Shown here piece by piece: positions 39,172 to 48,490 of a stretch of 64,000 nt of DNA. Made by a program: the position numbers and the translations under genes. Position 1 is the first letter of the stretch. Each line of letters begins with the position of its first letter. The notes under the pieces are model-generated. The model was not told the origin of the DNA. It saw only the letters and a program-made list of their open reading frames with translations, and did no database searches. The stretch lies in contig JADJJT010000002.1 in NCBI GenBank assembly GCA_016706405.1, positions 124,001 to 188,000 of the forward strand, read 5' to 3'. The DNA is from Sphingobacteriales bacterium. GTDB taxonomy: Bacteria > Bacteroidota > Bacteroidia > Chitinophagales > UBA2359.

Positions 39172-40188
39172 TTATTCGTTTATGGTATTATAATCGCCAA
39201 GGCTTAAAATATTAGATTTTCCGTTTAGCAGTACGTGGTTGCCTATCATTGTTTGGTGTAAAATTTGGTAGTTTATATTGGTGTTATTTTGTATCATTGC
39301 ATTGCTAATAATACTATTTGTAATGGTAGTATTTTGCTCAATAGATACGTAGGGGCCAATTACCGAATTTTTTATTTGCACATTATCGGCCACGTAACAA
39401 GGGTCAATAACTGTTGTGTTTTCAAAATAAGCATTTGACGATATTAGTTCGTCGTTGCCGGCTTCGTTCAACAATTCTAAAACACGTTGGTTGGCGTATA
39501 AAACAGCATCTTTATGGCCGCAGTCAAGCCATTCGTTTACGGGGGCAACGCCAAATTGCGCGCCTTTTTGGTGTAAATTAGTTAAAGCACTCGTTAGCTG
39601 GTATTCTCCTTTGTCTAAAATATTATTGTCTATCAAGTATTGTAGTTCGTTGTGCAGTACATCGCCATCTTTAAAAAAGTAAATACCTATAATAGCCATT
39701 CGCGAAATAAAACTTGAGGGCTTCTCGTGAAACTCGGTAATCAAATTATTTTTATTAAGCCTTACCACGCCGTATCTCGATGGGTCCTCAACCTCGTGTA
39801 CCCATATAATGGCATCTTGGCGGGTATCTAATTTAATATGGGCTTTAAACAGCGTATCGGCAAATGCTATTATTACGTTTCCTTTCAGCAATGGTTTGGC
39901 GCATAATACGGCGTGTGCTGTACCTAATGGCTCGTGTTGGTAATATATATGGCCTTGGGCTCCCAAGCGTTCAGCCACTTCTTTAAGGGCATTTTCAACT
40001 GCATCGCCAAAATTGGGGCCTATTACAAAACCAATATGGGCAATAGGCTCACTGCTCGATGCTGCCAACTCTTCAACAATGCGTTGTACAATGGTTTTTC
40101 CGGCAATAAGTAAAAGCGGCTTGGGGGTGGTTAGTGTATGTGGGCGCAACCTCGAACCCATGCCCGCCATAGGTATAATTAAATTCAT
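39172..40188 (-). CDS. Sugar-phosphate nucleotidyltransferase with left-handed beta-helix tail
   Basis: 338 residues. The Rossmann-like catalytic domain starts with IIPMAGMGSRLRPHTLTTPKPLL, the nucleotide-binding GxGxRLxPxTxxxPK signature, and continues with YYQHEPLGTAHAVLCA, an ADTLF acidic site and VVRLNKNNLITEFHEKPS. The C-terminal 90 residues hold hexapeptide repeats (DNVQIKNSVIGPYVSIEQNTTITNSIISN). By family it joins a sugar-1-phosphate to an NTP; the exact sugar (glucose or mannose) is not fixed by these motifs. It lies downstream of the 410-base gap and likely supplies activated sugar for envelope glycans. Confidence 0.88.
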   Translation of the reverse strand: MNLIIPMAGMGSRLRPHTLTTPKPLLLIAGKTIVQRIVEELAASSSEPIAHIGFVIGPNFGDAVENALKEVAERLGAQGHIYYQHEPLGTAHAVLCAKPLLKGNVIIAFADTLFKAHIKLDTRQDAIIWVHEVEDPSRYGVVRLNKNNLITEFHEKPSSFISRMAIIGIYFFKDGDVLHNELQYLIDNNILDKGEYQLTSALTNLHQKGAQFGVAPVNEWLDCGHKDAVLYANQRVLELLNEAGNDELISSNAYFENTTVIDPCYVADNVQIKNSVIGPYVSIEQNTTITNSIISNAMIQNNTNINYQILHQTMIGNHVLLNGKSNILSLGDYNTINE

Positions 40189-40401
40189 ACAAAATGTTAA
40201 CTAAGCAAAAACTAACAAACTGTAAATATAAAAGGCAAAGGTCGAAAAAAAGCCACAATTATCCAAATTAGTGGCATAAAGATATCCCACCTATAAAGTC
40301 ATAACAATTATTAAAAAGTCTTATATATAAGTTTTTAAAACATAAATTGAATTGTTTTTAATATGCTTGAAATAAAAACGATAAGCCCAATCAAAACACT
40401 T

Positions 40402-40439
40402 TCCGGATTTTTTTCCGGAAGACCAATTTTATTTCCGGA
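40402..40439. repeat. Three TCCGGA palindromes within 38 bases
   Basis: TCCGGA at 40402-40407, 40414-40419 and 40434-40439, each preceded by a T-run. Densest cluster of the motif in the window and wholly non-coding. Confidence 0.85.
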
Positions 40440-40571
40440 TTTAAACTCAAAATTCATGGTCCTATAAATTTTATCCCATGCAAATCAATCTTCGTGAGAA
40501 AAAATCTTAACTTTCCCTCTTATCATAAATTATAAATACTTAAATAAAATACGAACTTATTTTTTACTGCT

Positions 40572-40579
40572 TATCTTTG
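40572..40579 (+). promoter_or_regulatory. -7 promoter box (TATCTTTG) for the DUF4286 operon
   Basis: TATCTTTG ends 19 bases before the ATG at 40599, giving a short leader. Confidence 0.65.
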
Positions 40580-40598
40580 CTCAAAATTGATATACTAA

Positions 40599-40907
40599 AT
40601 GATTTTGTATAATGTAACTGTTATGATTGATGCTATCATCCACCATGATTGGCTTGATTGGATGCAGCACTCCCATATTCCGGACGTAATGCGCACCGGA
40701 ATGTTTCAAAGCTACCGCCTTTGCCGTTTACTCGACCCCGAACCCGAAGACGGCAGTATTACCTACGCAGTTCAATATTTTTGCGAAGACCTAAACAAAC
40801 TGCATCTTTATGCCGAAAAATACGCCCCCGCACTGCAAGCCCAACACAGCAACCGCTACCGAAACCAGTTTGTAGCTATACGAACTGTTTTAGAAATTGT
40901 ATCATAA
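40599..40907 (+). CDS. DUF4286 family protein
   Basis: 102 residues. Matches the Bacteroidota DUF4286 pattern: MILYNVTVMIDAIIHHDWLDWMQ, then HIPDVMRTGMFQSYRLCRLL and a terminal block FVAIRTVLEIV. These are small ferredoxin-like dimeric proteins of unknown function. It is followed after 36 bases by the Lrp/AsnC regulator and shares a promoter with it. Cytoplasmic, no catalytic residues evident. Confidence 0.85.
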   Translation: MILYNVTVMIDAIIHHDWLDWMQHSHIPDVMRTGMFQSYRLCRLLDPEPEDGSITYAVQYFCEDLNKLHLYAEKYAPALQAQHSNRYRNQFVAIRTVLEIVS

Positions 40908-40943
40908 AATTTAAACACATAATACAAAAAAAACTATTTTACT

Positions 40944-41402
40944 ATGGATTTAAATATTGACAATATTGATATACAAATACTGACCTTGTTGATGGAAAAT
41001 GCTAAAAATCCGTATGCAATGATTGGCGCTGCTTTAGGTGTTTCGACAGGTACAGTTCATGGCCGGATACGCAAATTAGAGCAAAATGGCATCATTAAAC
41101 GGCATTTATTAGTTGTTGATTATAGCAAATTAGGCTTCGATATTAGCGCTTTTTTAGGCATATATTTACACAGCAGCTCGTTGTACAAGCAAGTTGCCTC
41201 TAAATTGTACGAAATAGATGAAGTGGTAAGTTTAGACTATACTACCGGCATGTACAGCATGTTTGTAAAACTTATTTGCCGCGATACCCGCCATTTAAAA
41301 GATGTTTTGCACGAAAAAATCCAAAAAATAGAAGGAATTCAGCGCACCGAAACCTTTATTTCGTTAGATGAAAGCATTAATCGCCCAGCAAAAATCACTT
41401 AG
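40944..41402 (+). CDS. Lrp/AsnC-family transcriptional regulator
   Basis: 152 residues, family length. N-terminal helix-turn-helix (DIQILTLLMENAKNPYAMIGAALGVSTGTVHGRIRKLEQNGIIKRH) followed by the RAM/AsnC ligand domain (AFLGIYLHSSSLYKQVASKLYEIDEVVSLDYTTG ... IEGIQRTETFISLDESI). By family it binds DNA as an octamer and senses an amino acid. It overlaps neither neighbour but ends 16 bases before the BNR gene start, so the three genes from DUF4286 on are probably one operon. Effector unknown. Confidence 0.93.
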   Translation: MDLNIDNIDIQILTLLMENAKNPYAMIGAALGVSTGTVHGRIRKLEQNGIIKRHLLVVDYSKLGFDISAFLGIYLHSSSLYKQVASKLYEIDEVVSLDYTTGMYSMFVKLICRDTRHLKDVLHEKIQKIEGIQRTETFISLDESINRPAKIT

Positions 41403-41418
41403 AAACACTTATATCAAA

Positions 41419-44043
41419 ATGAAACGTCTACAACCAAAACAGTTTTTACCCTTTTTTATTTGTTTAGTTGGTTTGATTATAACAATTTTTGCCTGGTCTT
41501 TATTGGATGGCCAGCAGAACACAGAAAAGAAGGCTGGCAAAGCCGATTTTCTACGCCAAAACAAGGCTTTTCCGGATGAATTACATTGGTTAGCGCGTAC
41601 CTATCCAAATTATACCCCCGACATAGCATCGTATCAAAATATTTTGCTAAAAGCCCGCAAAACCGATGCTCAAACCAAAGCAATGCGACAGGGCAAAAGC
41701 GGTTTCGACAACGAATGGGTTTTACAAGGCCCTTCAAATATTAGCGGGCGTATTAACGTTATTGCCCTCGACCCAAGCAACCCCGACAGCGTTTGGTACG
41801 TAGGGGCAGCACGCGGGGGCGTTTTTAAAACTACCAATGCAGGCACAAACTGGACGCCCATCTTTGATGCACAAAATACCCTAAGCATAGGCGCTATTGC
41901 CATTGACCCCACCAATACTAAAACTATTTACGTGGGTACAGGCGATGTAAATATATCGTCGTTTTTTGCCGTAGGAGACGGCCTGTATAAAAGTACTGAC
42001 GGTGGCCAAACATGGCAAAATATAGGTTTAAAAAATACGTATATAATATCCGATATAGTTATAAATGCACAAAACCCTGCTATTGTTTACGTTTCAAGCA
42101 TGGGAAACCCTATGTTAAAGGATACCACCTCGAGAGGCATTTTTAAAACCGAAGATGGCGGCAAAAACTGGGAACACCTATTTAGTGCAAGCGACAGAAC
42201 TGGCGTTATTGACCTTGAAATAGACCCTGTTTATCCGGAAACTTTATACGCCGCAACCTGGGACAGAATCCGCTCTTTATACGAATCAAGCACTTTAAGC
42301 GCAGGTCAAAAAATATTTAAAACCATCAACGGCGGCGATACCTGGCAAGCACTCGGTAATGGCCTACCTACCACAGACAGCACCTCGCGCGTGGGCTTAT
42401 CTATTTCGCACCAAAATAACGAACATGTTTTTTGTGTGTATGTGGGCAACAACGAAGAACTACAAGGCATTTACAAAAGTGAAAACAGTGGAGAAGACTG
42501 GAGTTTAATAGGCGATACCGATATATTGCCCGGCGACTCGCCATTGGGCGGGTTTGGCTGGTATTTTGGCAAATTACATGTAAACCCCTTTAACGACCAG
42601 CAAATTTTAATGGGGGGCGTATATTTATTCCAGACAAAAAACGGCGGCACTAAATGGGAGTTGGCCGGCAGTGTTTGGTCAACCCATGCCGACAAACACG
42701 ACATAGCTTTTATTGACGAAAAAACCTTGCTATTGGCAACCGATGGCGGCCTGTATAAAAGTACAGATGGTGGCACAAGTTGGACGGATGTTGAAAACTT
42801 GCCCATTACTCAATTTTATCGGGTGGCCTATAACCCTCATTTGCCCGGAACTTACTACGGCGGCGCCCAAGATAATGGCACCTTAGGTGGCAACTCAAAC
42901 GACTTGTTAAATTGGCAAGAGTACTACGGCGCCGATGGTTTTTTGCCCGCGTTTAGCCCCTTTGACGCTAATATTATGTTTGCCGCATGGCAAAATGGCG
43001 GCCTTGTTATGAGCCTTGATGCCGGCAATAATTTTGATGCGGCAACAGACGGTATTGACAACGCTGACCGTATAAACTGGGATATGCCCTATGTATTAAG
43101 CCCTATTGTATCCGGATTAATGTTTTGCGGCACACACCGCGTCTATAAAAGCACTACAACCAATGGTTTTCCTGTTTGGGAGCCTATTAGCGACGATTTA
43201 ACGCAAGGAAATATCTATGGCGCACGGTTTCATAATATTAGCACCGTTGAGGCATCGCCTCACGACTTAAATATCATTTTTGCCGGCACCTCCGATGGGC
43301 GCTTGTGGCGCAGCTTAACAGGCGGCACTACTTGGGACGAAATTGTCAAGGGGCTGCCCAATTTGTATTTTACCTCCGTAAAAGCCTCGCCCCAATACCC
43401 AAATCAACTTTTTTGCACTGTTTCGCAGTATAAAGGCAATGGCGATATACCCCTAATTTATAGCTCAAACGACTTGGGCGAAAACTGGACCGGTATTCAG
43501 GGCAACCTTCCGCCGTTTAGTATTAACGACCTTGAAGTGCTGCCCAACCATGCCGACTCGGTATTGTTTGTGGCCACCGATGGGGGGGTGTATGGCAGTT
43601 TAAACGCCGGAAAAAACTGGGAACGCTTGGGCAACAATATGCCATGGATAGGTGTTTTTGATTTGGCTTACGACCCCGTTAATAACAGGCTTATTGCCGG
43701 AACTCATGCCCGCTCTATAATGAGTTTTGAACTTGACTCGCTGGGTTTAAATAACCCCAACGTGGGCATTTCGCAACCACAATATCCGGATAAAGATAAT
43801 GAAGATGGTCAATATCAGGTAATTTACAATTCCACAGAAAGGCAGTTATTGTTCCATTCTCTTCCGGATGATAATGACGTTGTACCTCAAGTAATTTTAT
43901 TCAACCAAGCCGGGCAAAAACTTTTACAAACGTCACTTGCCAATAACAAACTAAGTTTGCCCTTACAATTACCGCAGGGCCTATATTTTGTAACAATAAT
44001 TGGCCACAACAGGCAAAACACCCAAAAAGTACTAATTTGGTAA
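41419..44043 (+). CDS. Secreted BNR/sortilin-like beta-propeller protein with type A T9SS domain
   Basis: 874 residues from the ATG giving MKRLQPKQFLPFFIC, which begins the signal-like helix; a longer frame would overlap the regulator gene. At least eight Asp-box repeats are visible (LYKSTDGGQTW, IFKTEDGGKNW, IFKTINGGDTW, LYKSTDGGTSW, LWRSLTGGTTW, VYGSLNAGKNW), the pattern of VPS10/sortilin and sialidase propellers. The last 75 residues form a sorting domain (VILFNQAGQKLLQTSL, LPQGLYFVTIIG). By inference a surface-bound or released protein; sialidase active-site Arg/Glu residues were not identified, so no enzymatic role is claimed. Confidence 0.87.
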   Translation: MKRLQPKQFLPFFICLVGLIITIFAWSLLDGQQNTEKKAGKADFLRQNKAFPDELHWLARTYPNYTPDIASYQNILLKARKTDAQTKAMRQGKSGFDNEWVLQGPSNISGRINVIALDPSNPDSVWYVGAARGGVFKTTNAGTNWTPIFDAQNTLSIGAIAIDPTNTKTIYVGTGDVNISSFFAVGDGLYKSTDGGQTWQNIGLKNTYIISDIVINAQNPAIVYVSSMGNPMLKDTTSRGIFKTEDGGKNWEHLFSASDRTGVIDLEIDPVYPETLYAATWDRIRSLYESSTLSAGQKIFKTINGGDTWQALGNGLPTTDSTSRVGLSISHQNNEHVFCVYVGNNEELQGIYKSENSGEDWSLIGDTDILPGDSPLGGFGWYFGKLHVNPFNDQQILMGGVYLFQTKNGGTKWELAGSVWSTHADKHDIAFIDEKTLLLATDGGLYKSTDGGTSWTDVENLPITQFYRVAYNPHLPGTYYGGAQDNGTLGGNSNDLLNWQEYYGADGFLPAFSPFDANIMFAAWQNGGLVMSLDAGNNFDAATDGIDNADRINWDMPYVLSPIVSGLMFCGTHRVYKSTTTNGFPVWEPISDDLTQGNIYGARFHNISTVEASPHDLNIIFAGTSDGRLWRSLTGGTTWDEIVKGLPNLYFTSVKASPQYPNQLFCTVSQYKGNGDIPLIYSSNDLGENWTGIQGNLPPFSINDLEVLPNHADSVLFVATDGGVYGSLNAGKNWERLGNNMPWIGVFDLAYDPVNNRLIAGTHARSIMSFELDSLGLNNPNVGISQPQYPDKDNEDGQYQVIYNSTERQLLFHSLPDDNDVVPQVILFNQAGQKLLQTSLANNKLSLPLQLPQGLYFVTIIGHNRQNTQKVLIW

Positions 44044-44068
44044 ATTACAGCGTGTTGATTTGCAACTA

Positions 44069-45883
44069 CTAAACCTCGCTCAAGGCTGCCATTGATTGCG
44101 AGGCGCGTTTGCGTTCGTTTTCGTCTAAGTAAATTTTCCGGATGCGCAGCGATTTAGGGGTTACCTCTACGTACTCATCTTTATTAATATACTCTAACGA
44201 TTGTTCGAGGCTAAATTTTACTGCCGGAGCAATTTTCATTTTTTCATCGGCACCCGATGCCCTTACGTTTGTTAGCTTTTTGGTTTTATTAACTTTTACC
44301 ACCAAATCGCCTTGTTTATTGTTTTCGCCAATTACCTGTCCGGTATAAACATCGTCGCCGGGCTCAACAAAAAAGAAGCCCCGGTCTTGCAGTTTATCTA
44401 AGGCGTAAGGAATTACTTCGCCGGTTTCGCCGCACACCAACGAGCCTTCTAAGCGTTGTGGCACGCCGTCTTTGTAGGGACCATAAGCTTTAAACCGGTG
44501 GTTCATAATAGCCTCTCCGGTGGTAGCGGTTAGCATGGCGCTGCGCAGGCCAATGGTTCCGCGCGAGGGGATAACAAATTCAATATGGGTACGGTCGCCT
44601 TTTTGGGTCATGCTATACAGGTCGCCGCGGCGTGCTGTTACCATGCCCACAACGGTACTCGAAAACTCAGATGGCACATCAACGGTTAGGTCTTCGTAGG
44701 GTTCGCATTTTTGGCCATCAATAGTTTTAAAGATTACTTGTGGTTGCCCTACCTGAAGCTCGTAGCCTTCGCGGCGCATAGTTTCAATAAGCACCGACAA
44801 GTGTAATACCCCACGTCCATAAACCATAAAGGCATCGGCGCTATCGGTAGGCATTACCCGCAGGGCTAAGTTTTTTTCTAATTCGCGTTCGAGGCGTTCT
44901 TTAAGGTGGCGCGAGGTTACAAATTTACCTTCGCGACCAAAAAAAGGTGAGTCGTTAATTAAGAACAACATGCCCATAGTTGGTTCTTCTATGGTAATGG
45001 GAGGAAGTGCCTGGGGGGTGTCGGGGTCGGCAACGGTATCGCCAATTTCAAAGCCATCAACGCCTACGATGGCGCAAATTTCTCCGGGTTCTACCATTTC
45101 AACTTTTTGTTTGCCTAATCCTTCAAAAACGTATAATTCTTTAATTCGTGTTTTTTGCATCGAGCCATCGCGTTTGCACAAGGTTACGGCAGCGGCAGTT
45201 AATTGTCCGCTATACAAACGGCCAATAGCTATACCGCCAATGTATTGCGAATAATCGAGCGAGGTTATTTGTAGTTGGGTGCTACCTTGCCCAATGCGGG
45301 GGGCTGGTACGTATTGAATAATAGTATCGAGCAAATAGGTAATATCTGTTGTGGGTTTTCGCCAATCTGCGCTCATCCAGTTTTGTTTTGCCGAGCCATA
45401 GACTGTTGGGAAGTTGAGTTGTTCTTGGGTGGCATCTAAGGCAAACATTAAATCAAAAACAGATTCATGCACTTCTTCCGGATGGCAGTTTTCTTTGTCC
45501 ACTTTATTAATAACCAAAATGGGTTTTAACCCCAGCGACAACGCTTTTGATAGTACAAAACGAGTTTGGGGCATGGGGCCTTCAAAAGCATCTACTAACA
45601 ACAATACGCCATCGGCCATATTTAAAACGCGCTCGACCTCGCCGCCAAAATCGGCGTGGCCGGGTGTATCAATAATATTAATTTTAGTGCCCTTGTAGGT
45701 TACCGAAGCGTTTTTAGCTAATATGGTAATGCCGCGCTCGCGTTCAAGGTCGTTACTGTCCATTATTAATTCTCCGGGTGTTTCGTGGTCTTTAAACAGT
45801 TTTCCGGCTAATAATAATTTATCAACTAAAGTGGTTTTACCGTGGTCAACGTGGGCAATGATGGCAATATTGCGAATATTCAT
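44069..45883 (-). CDS. typA: Translational GTPase TypA/BipA
   Basis: 604 residues. G1 [13 protein letters not shown]2 [10 protein letters not shown]3 DTPGHADF, G4 NKVD, then domains II, III and V with the BipA-specific C-terminus. By family it binds the ribosome, assists 50S assembly and is needed for stress growth. Monocistronic, with a clear -7 box 35 bases upstream. It converges on the BNR gene, the stops being 25 bases apart. Confidence 0.97.
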   Translation of the reverse strand: MNIRNIAIIAHVDHGKTTLVDKLLLAGKLFKDHETPGELIMDSNDLERERGITILAKNASVTYKGTKINIIDTPGHADFGGEVERVLNMADGVLLLVDAFEGPMPQTRFVLSKALSLGLKPILVINKVDKENCHPEEVHESVFDLMFALDATQEQLNFPTVYGSAKQNWMSADWRKPTTDITYLLDTIIQYVPAPRIGQGSTQLQITSLDYSQYIGGIAIGRLYSGQLTAAAVTLCKRDGSMQKTRIKELYVFEGLGKQKVEMVEPGEICAIVGVDGFEIGDTVADPDTPQALPPITIEEPTMGMLFLINDSPFFGREGKFVTSRHLKERLERELEKNLALRVMPTDSADAFMVYGRGVLHLSVLIETMRREGYELQVGQPQVIFKTIDGQKCEPYEDLTVDVPSEFSSTVVGMVTARRGDLYSMTQKGDRTHIEFVIPSRGTIGLRSAMLTATTGEAIMNHRFKAYGPYKDGVPQRLEGSLVCGETGEVIPYALDKLQDRGFFFVEPGDDVYTGQVIGENNKQGDLVVKVNKTKKLTNVRASGADEKMKIAPAVKFSLEQSLEYINKDEYVEVTPKSLRIRKIYLDENERKRASQSMAALSEV

Positions 45884-45917
45884 GTGTAATTTACTTATGT
45901 TTTTCTGAAAGCGGGCG

Positions 45918-45925
45918 CAAAGGTA
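45918..45925 (-). promoter_or_regulatory. -7 promoter box (TACCTTTG) for typA
   Basis: TACCTTTG in the typA direction, 35 bases before its start; same box as at tRNA-Met and the M56 gene. Confidence 0.6.
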
Positions 45926-46233
45926 CGCTTTTTATAGCAATTTTTTATCAGCAATGCAACCGGCAACAATAATTTATTTGGGTTATGTTTAATAAAGCGT
46001 GGAAAGTTTGACTTTTCTACCCAAACATAATAGAAAACGAAGTAAAACAAACCCTAACTCTGAAGGAGTTGAATATTAATTACTTCCGGATACTTTTTTG
46101 TGGCTTATTTTGCCTGAAATATAATTATTAATAGAACTAAAAAAAATCTAAACTAATTTTAATGACGTACTTAGTTAATAAATTGGCAAGTAGTGGTGCG
46201 CAAATTTTAAATTAAACCCAACTAACAAAATGG

Positions 46234-46241
46234 TAAATTTG
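46234..46241 (+). promoter_or_regulatory. -7 promoter box (TAAATTTG) for the cytochrome gene
   Basis: TAAATTTG, 43 bases before the ATG at 46284. Confidence 0.45.
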
Positions 46242-46283
46242 TATCTTGCGGCTCAATTTTAATTATTGCATAGCAAGCAATTT

Positions 46284-48320
46284 ATGGCGTGGGCAAAGTC
46301 AGATAATTTATTGATAAAAGGCAAAAAATCGCAGTTGGCAATACTATTTGTTTTGATGGTATTTTTGTTGCACTGTGGGCGCAGCAAACAAACAAATAAT
46401 CCTATTGACGGAGCTGACCAGCTGGCTGCCAATATTGCCGCCGCCGGGCCTTATGCCTCGCTACACGATACTACCCAATACGTTGGCCCCGAAACTTGCC
46501 GCTCGTGCCATACCGCTATTTACGAGTCGTTTATGCAAACAGGTATGGGCGAGTCGTGGGGCTTGGCTACCCGTCAAAAAAGTAAAGCAAAATTTGACCA
46601 TCATATTGCCGTTTTTGATAGCCTCAACCAACTATATTACCACCCCTATTGGCGAAACGACAGTTTGTTTATTAAAGAATTCCGGATAAACCCTCTAAAC
46701 AAAAAAGATACCGTTTACCAACAAAGCCAATACATACAATACATTATAGGCAGCGGGCATCATACTAATTCGCATATTTATGCCGAGAATGGCTATTTGT
46801 ACCAAGCGCCAATTACTTTTTACACCCAAAAAGGTATTTGGGACTTGGCGCCGGGCTTCTCCGGAGGTTTTAGTTCGAGGTTTAACCGCACGATTGGCCA
46901 CGAGTGTATGGCTTGCCACAACTCTTTTCCTGCTTTTGATTTGAAGGCCGAAAACAAATATCAAAACGTGCCACATGGCATATCGTGCGAGCGTTGCCAC
47001 GGGCCCGGACAAGCCCATGTACAGCAAAAATTAGCCAATATTGTAGTTGATACGGCAACAACTGCCGATTATACCATTGTAAACCCGCGCAAACTACCCA
47101 CCCGCGAGCTGCAAATGAACGTATGCCAACGCTGCCATTTGCAAGGAGTAACCATTTTAGCACCCGGAAAAACCTTTACTGATTATAGGCCGGCAATGCC
47201 ATTAAACAGTATTATGGAGGTGTTTTTGCCCGAGTTTGACGGCGCTGAAACTCATTTTATTATGGCATCGCAGGCGCACAGACTTACCAAAAGTGCGTGT
47301 TATAAAAAAAGCCAAATGACCTGCACCACCTGCCACAACCCCCATAAAAGCGTGCGGCAAACCGACCCCTCCATTTTTAATGCCAAATGCCAAAACTGCC
47401 ATGCTCAAACAAATAACAACACCCATGCTGAAAATAATTGCAGTTTGCCACTTAACCAGCGCACCGCAACCAACAATAATAATTGTTTTGCCTGCCACAT
47501 GCCGGTGTCGCCAAGTATAGACATTCCGCACGTTACCGTACATGACCATTTTATCCGTAAGCCCATTAGCGAAGCCGAAAAACAAAAAGTGCAACATTTT
47601 ATTGGTCTTAAAAGTGTACTGTCGCCCAATAATACCCAGGCATTAACCAAGGCAAAAGCCTATATACACTTTTACGAATCGTACCAAGCTAAAAAAAGCC
47701 ATTTGGATAGTGCTGCTTTGTTTATGGAAATTGCGACTAAGAGCCATCAGCCTCAACAACAGTATCCGGATTACCTTGATACCCAAGTGCATTTATACTA
47801 TTTACAGCAAAAATTTACCGAACTCATAAACATTGCTCAAAATACATCGCCAAAAACCATAAAAAATGCTTGGACAGCCTACCGATTAGGCGAAGCATAT
47901 TTACAAACCAACCAACCACAATTAGCACTAAACTGGCTGCAACAAGCGGTAAGTTTGTTGCCACTTCAACCCGATTTTGACAGTAAGCTGGCAGCAACTC
48001 AAGTCCAGCTAAGCCAGTTCGATGCAGCCAAAACACGCTTGGAGGCTTTGCTGAAAGAACATCCGCACCACACGGCCAGCCTTAGCAATCTTGGCTTTGT
48101 ATATGCCAGCACGGGCAATCTACCCCGCGCCGATAGTCTTTACCATGCCGCCTTAGCCTGTAATCCTAATTATGTTCCGGCCATGTTAAATTTAGCAGGT
48201 CTTGAGTTGTTAAAACGCAATAATACGGCTGCTCTAAAATATGCCCAACAAGCCCTAAAAGCTCAACCCAATAACACTCAGGCGCAACAATTAGTACAAC
48301 AATTGCGGGGTAAACTGTAA
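46284..48320 (+). CDS. Seven-heme cytochrome c with C-terminal TPRs, probable lipoprotein
   Basis: 678 residues from ATG 46284 (a TTG at 46266 is less likely). A hydrophobic N-terminus ends LLHC, a plausible lipobox. Seven CxxCH heme motifs follow: CRSCH, CMACH, CERCH, CQRCH, CTTCH, CQNCH and CFACH, spread over about residues 70-410. The last 230 residues are tetratricopeptide repeats (NAWTAYRLGEAYLQTNQPQLALNWLQQA, TASLSNLGFVYASTGNLPRADSLYHAAL). The heme part resembles cytochrome c554/octaheme-type proteins. By inference it moves electrons at the cell surface or in the periplasm while the TPR part binds a partner. No ccm genes or other oxidoreductases adjoin it. Confidence 0.88.
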   Translation: MAWAKSDNLLIKGKKSQLAILFVLMVFLLHCGRSKQTNNPIDGADQLAANIAAAGPYASLHDTTQYVGPETCRSCHTAIYESFMQTGMGESWGLATRQKSKAKFDHHIAVFDSLNQLYYHPYWRNDSLFIKEFRINPLNKKDTVYQQSQYIQYIIGSGHHTNSHIYAENGYLYQAPITFYTQKGIWDLAPGFSGGFSSRFNRTIGHECMACHNSFPAFDLKAENKYQNVPHGISCERCHGPGQAHVQQKLANIVVDTATTADYTIVNPRKLPTRELQMNVCQRCHLQGVTILAPGKTFTDYRPAMPLNSIMEVFLPEFDGAETHFIMASQAHRLTKSACYKKSQMTCTTCHNPHKSVRQTDPSIFNAKCQNCHAQTNNNTHAENNCSLPLNQRTATNNNNCFACHMPVSPSIDIPHVTVHDHFIRKPISEAEKQKVQHFIGLKSVLSPNNTQALTKAKAYIHFYESYQAKKSHLDSAALFMEIATKSHQPQQQYPDYLDTQVHLYYLQQKFTELINIAQNTSPKTIKNAWTAYRLGEAYLQTNQPQLALNWLQQAVSLLPLQPDFDSKLAATQVQLSQFDAAKTRLEALLKEHPHHTASLSNLGFVYASTGNLPRADSLYHAALACNPNYVPAMLNLAGLELLKRNNTAALKYAQQALKAQPNNTQAQQLVQQLRGKL

Positions 48321-48453
48321 ATTACTGTGGAGTGCCTGAACAAAATATAGTTATAAACCTTTTTATTCCGGAATTAGATGGCAGGTTTAGCGTTGTTGCA
48401 ACACATCCCTTAAAATATTCAGTCTTAAAATAGCTGCCAACCCATCTAACTAG

Positions 48454-48461
48454 TATCTTTG
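48454..48461 (+). promoter_or_regulatory. -7 promoter box (TATCTTTG) for the Glu/Leu dehydrogenase gene
   Basis: TATCTTTG ends 29 bases before the ATG at 48491. Confidence 0.65.
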
Positions 48462-48490
48462 CCCTTCGTAATGTGTAAAACCAAATTTTT

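Larger units (their letters stand above)
40189..40598. other. Intergenic region between divergent nucleotidyltransferase and DUF4286 genes
   Basis: 410 bases, AT-rich, no gene seen. It holds three closely spaced TCCGGA sites (40402-40439) and the -7 box for the downstream operon. Confidence 0.6.
45884..46283. other. Intergenic region between divergent typA and cytochrome genes
   Basis: 400 bases with the two -7 boxes listed and one TCCGGA near 46085. Nothing else recognised. Confidence 0.6.

Noticed and set aside
41419..44043. Calling the BNR protein a sialidase
   Set aside because: Asp-boxes alone mark the fold; the catalytic Arg triad, Tyr and Glu were not identified.
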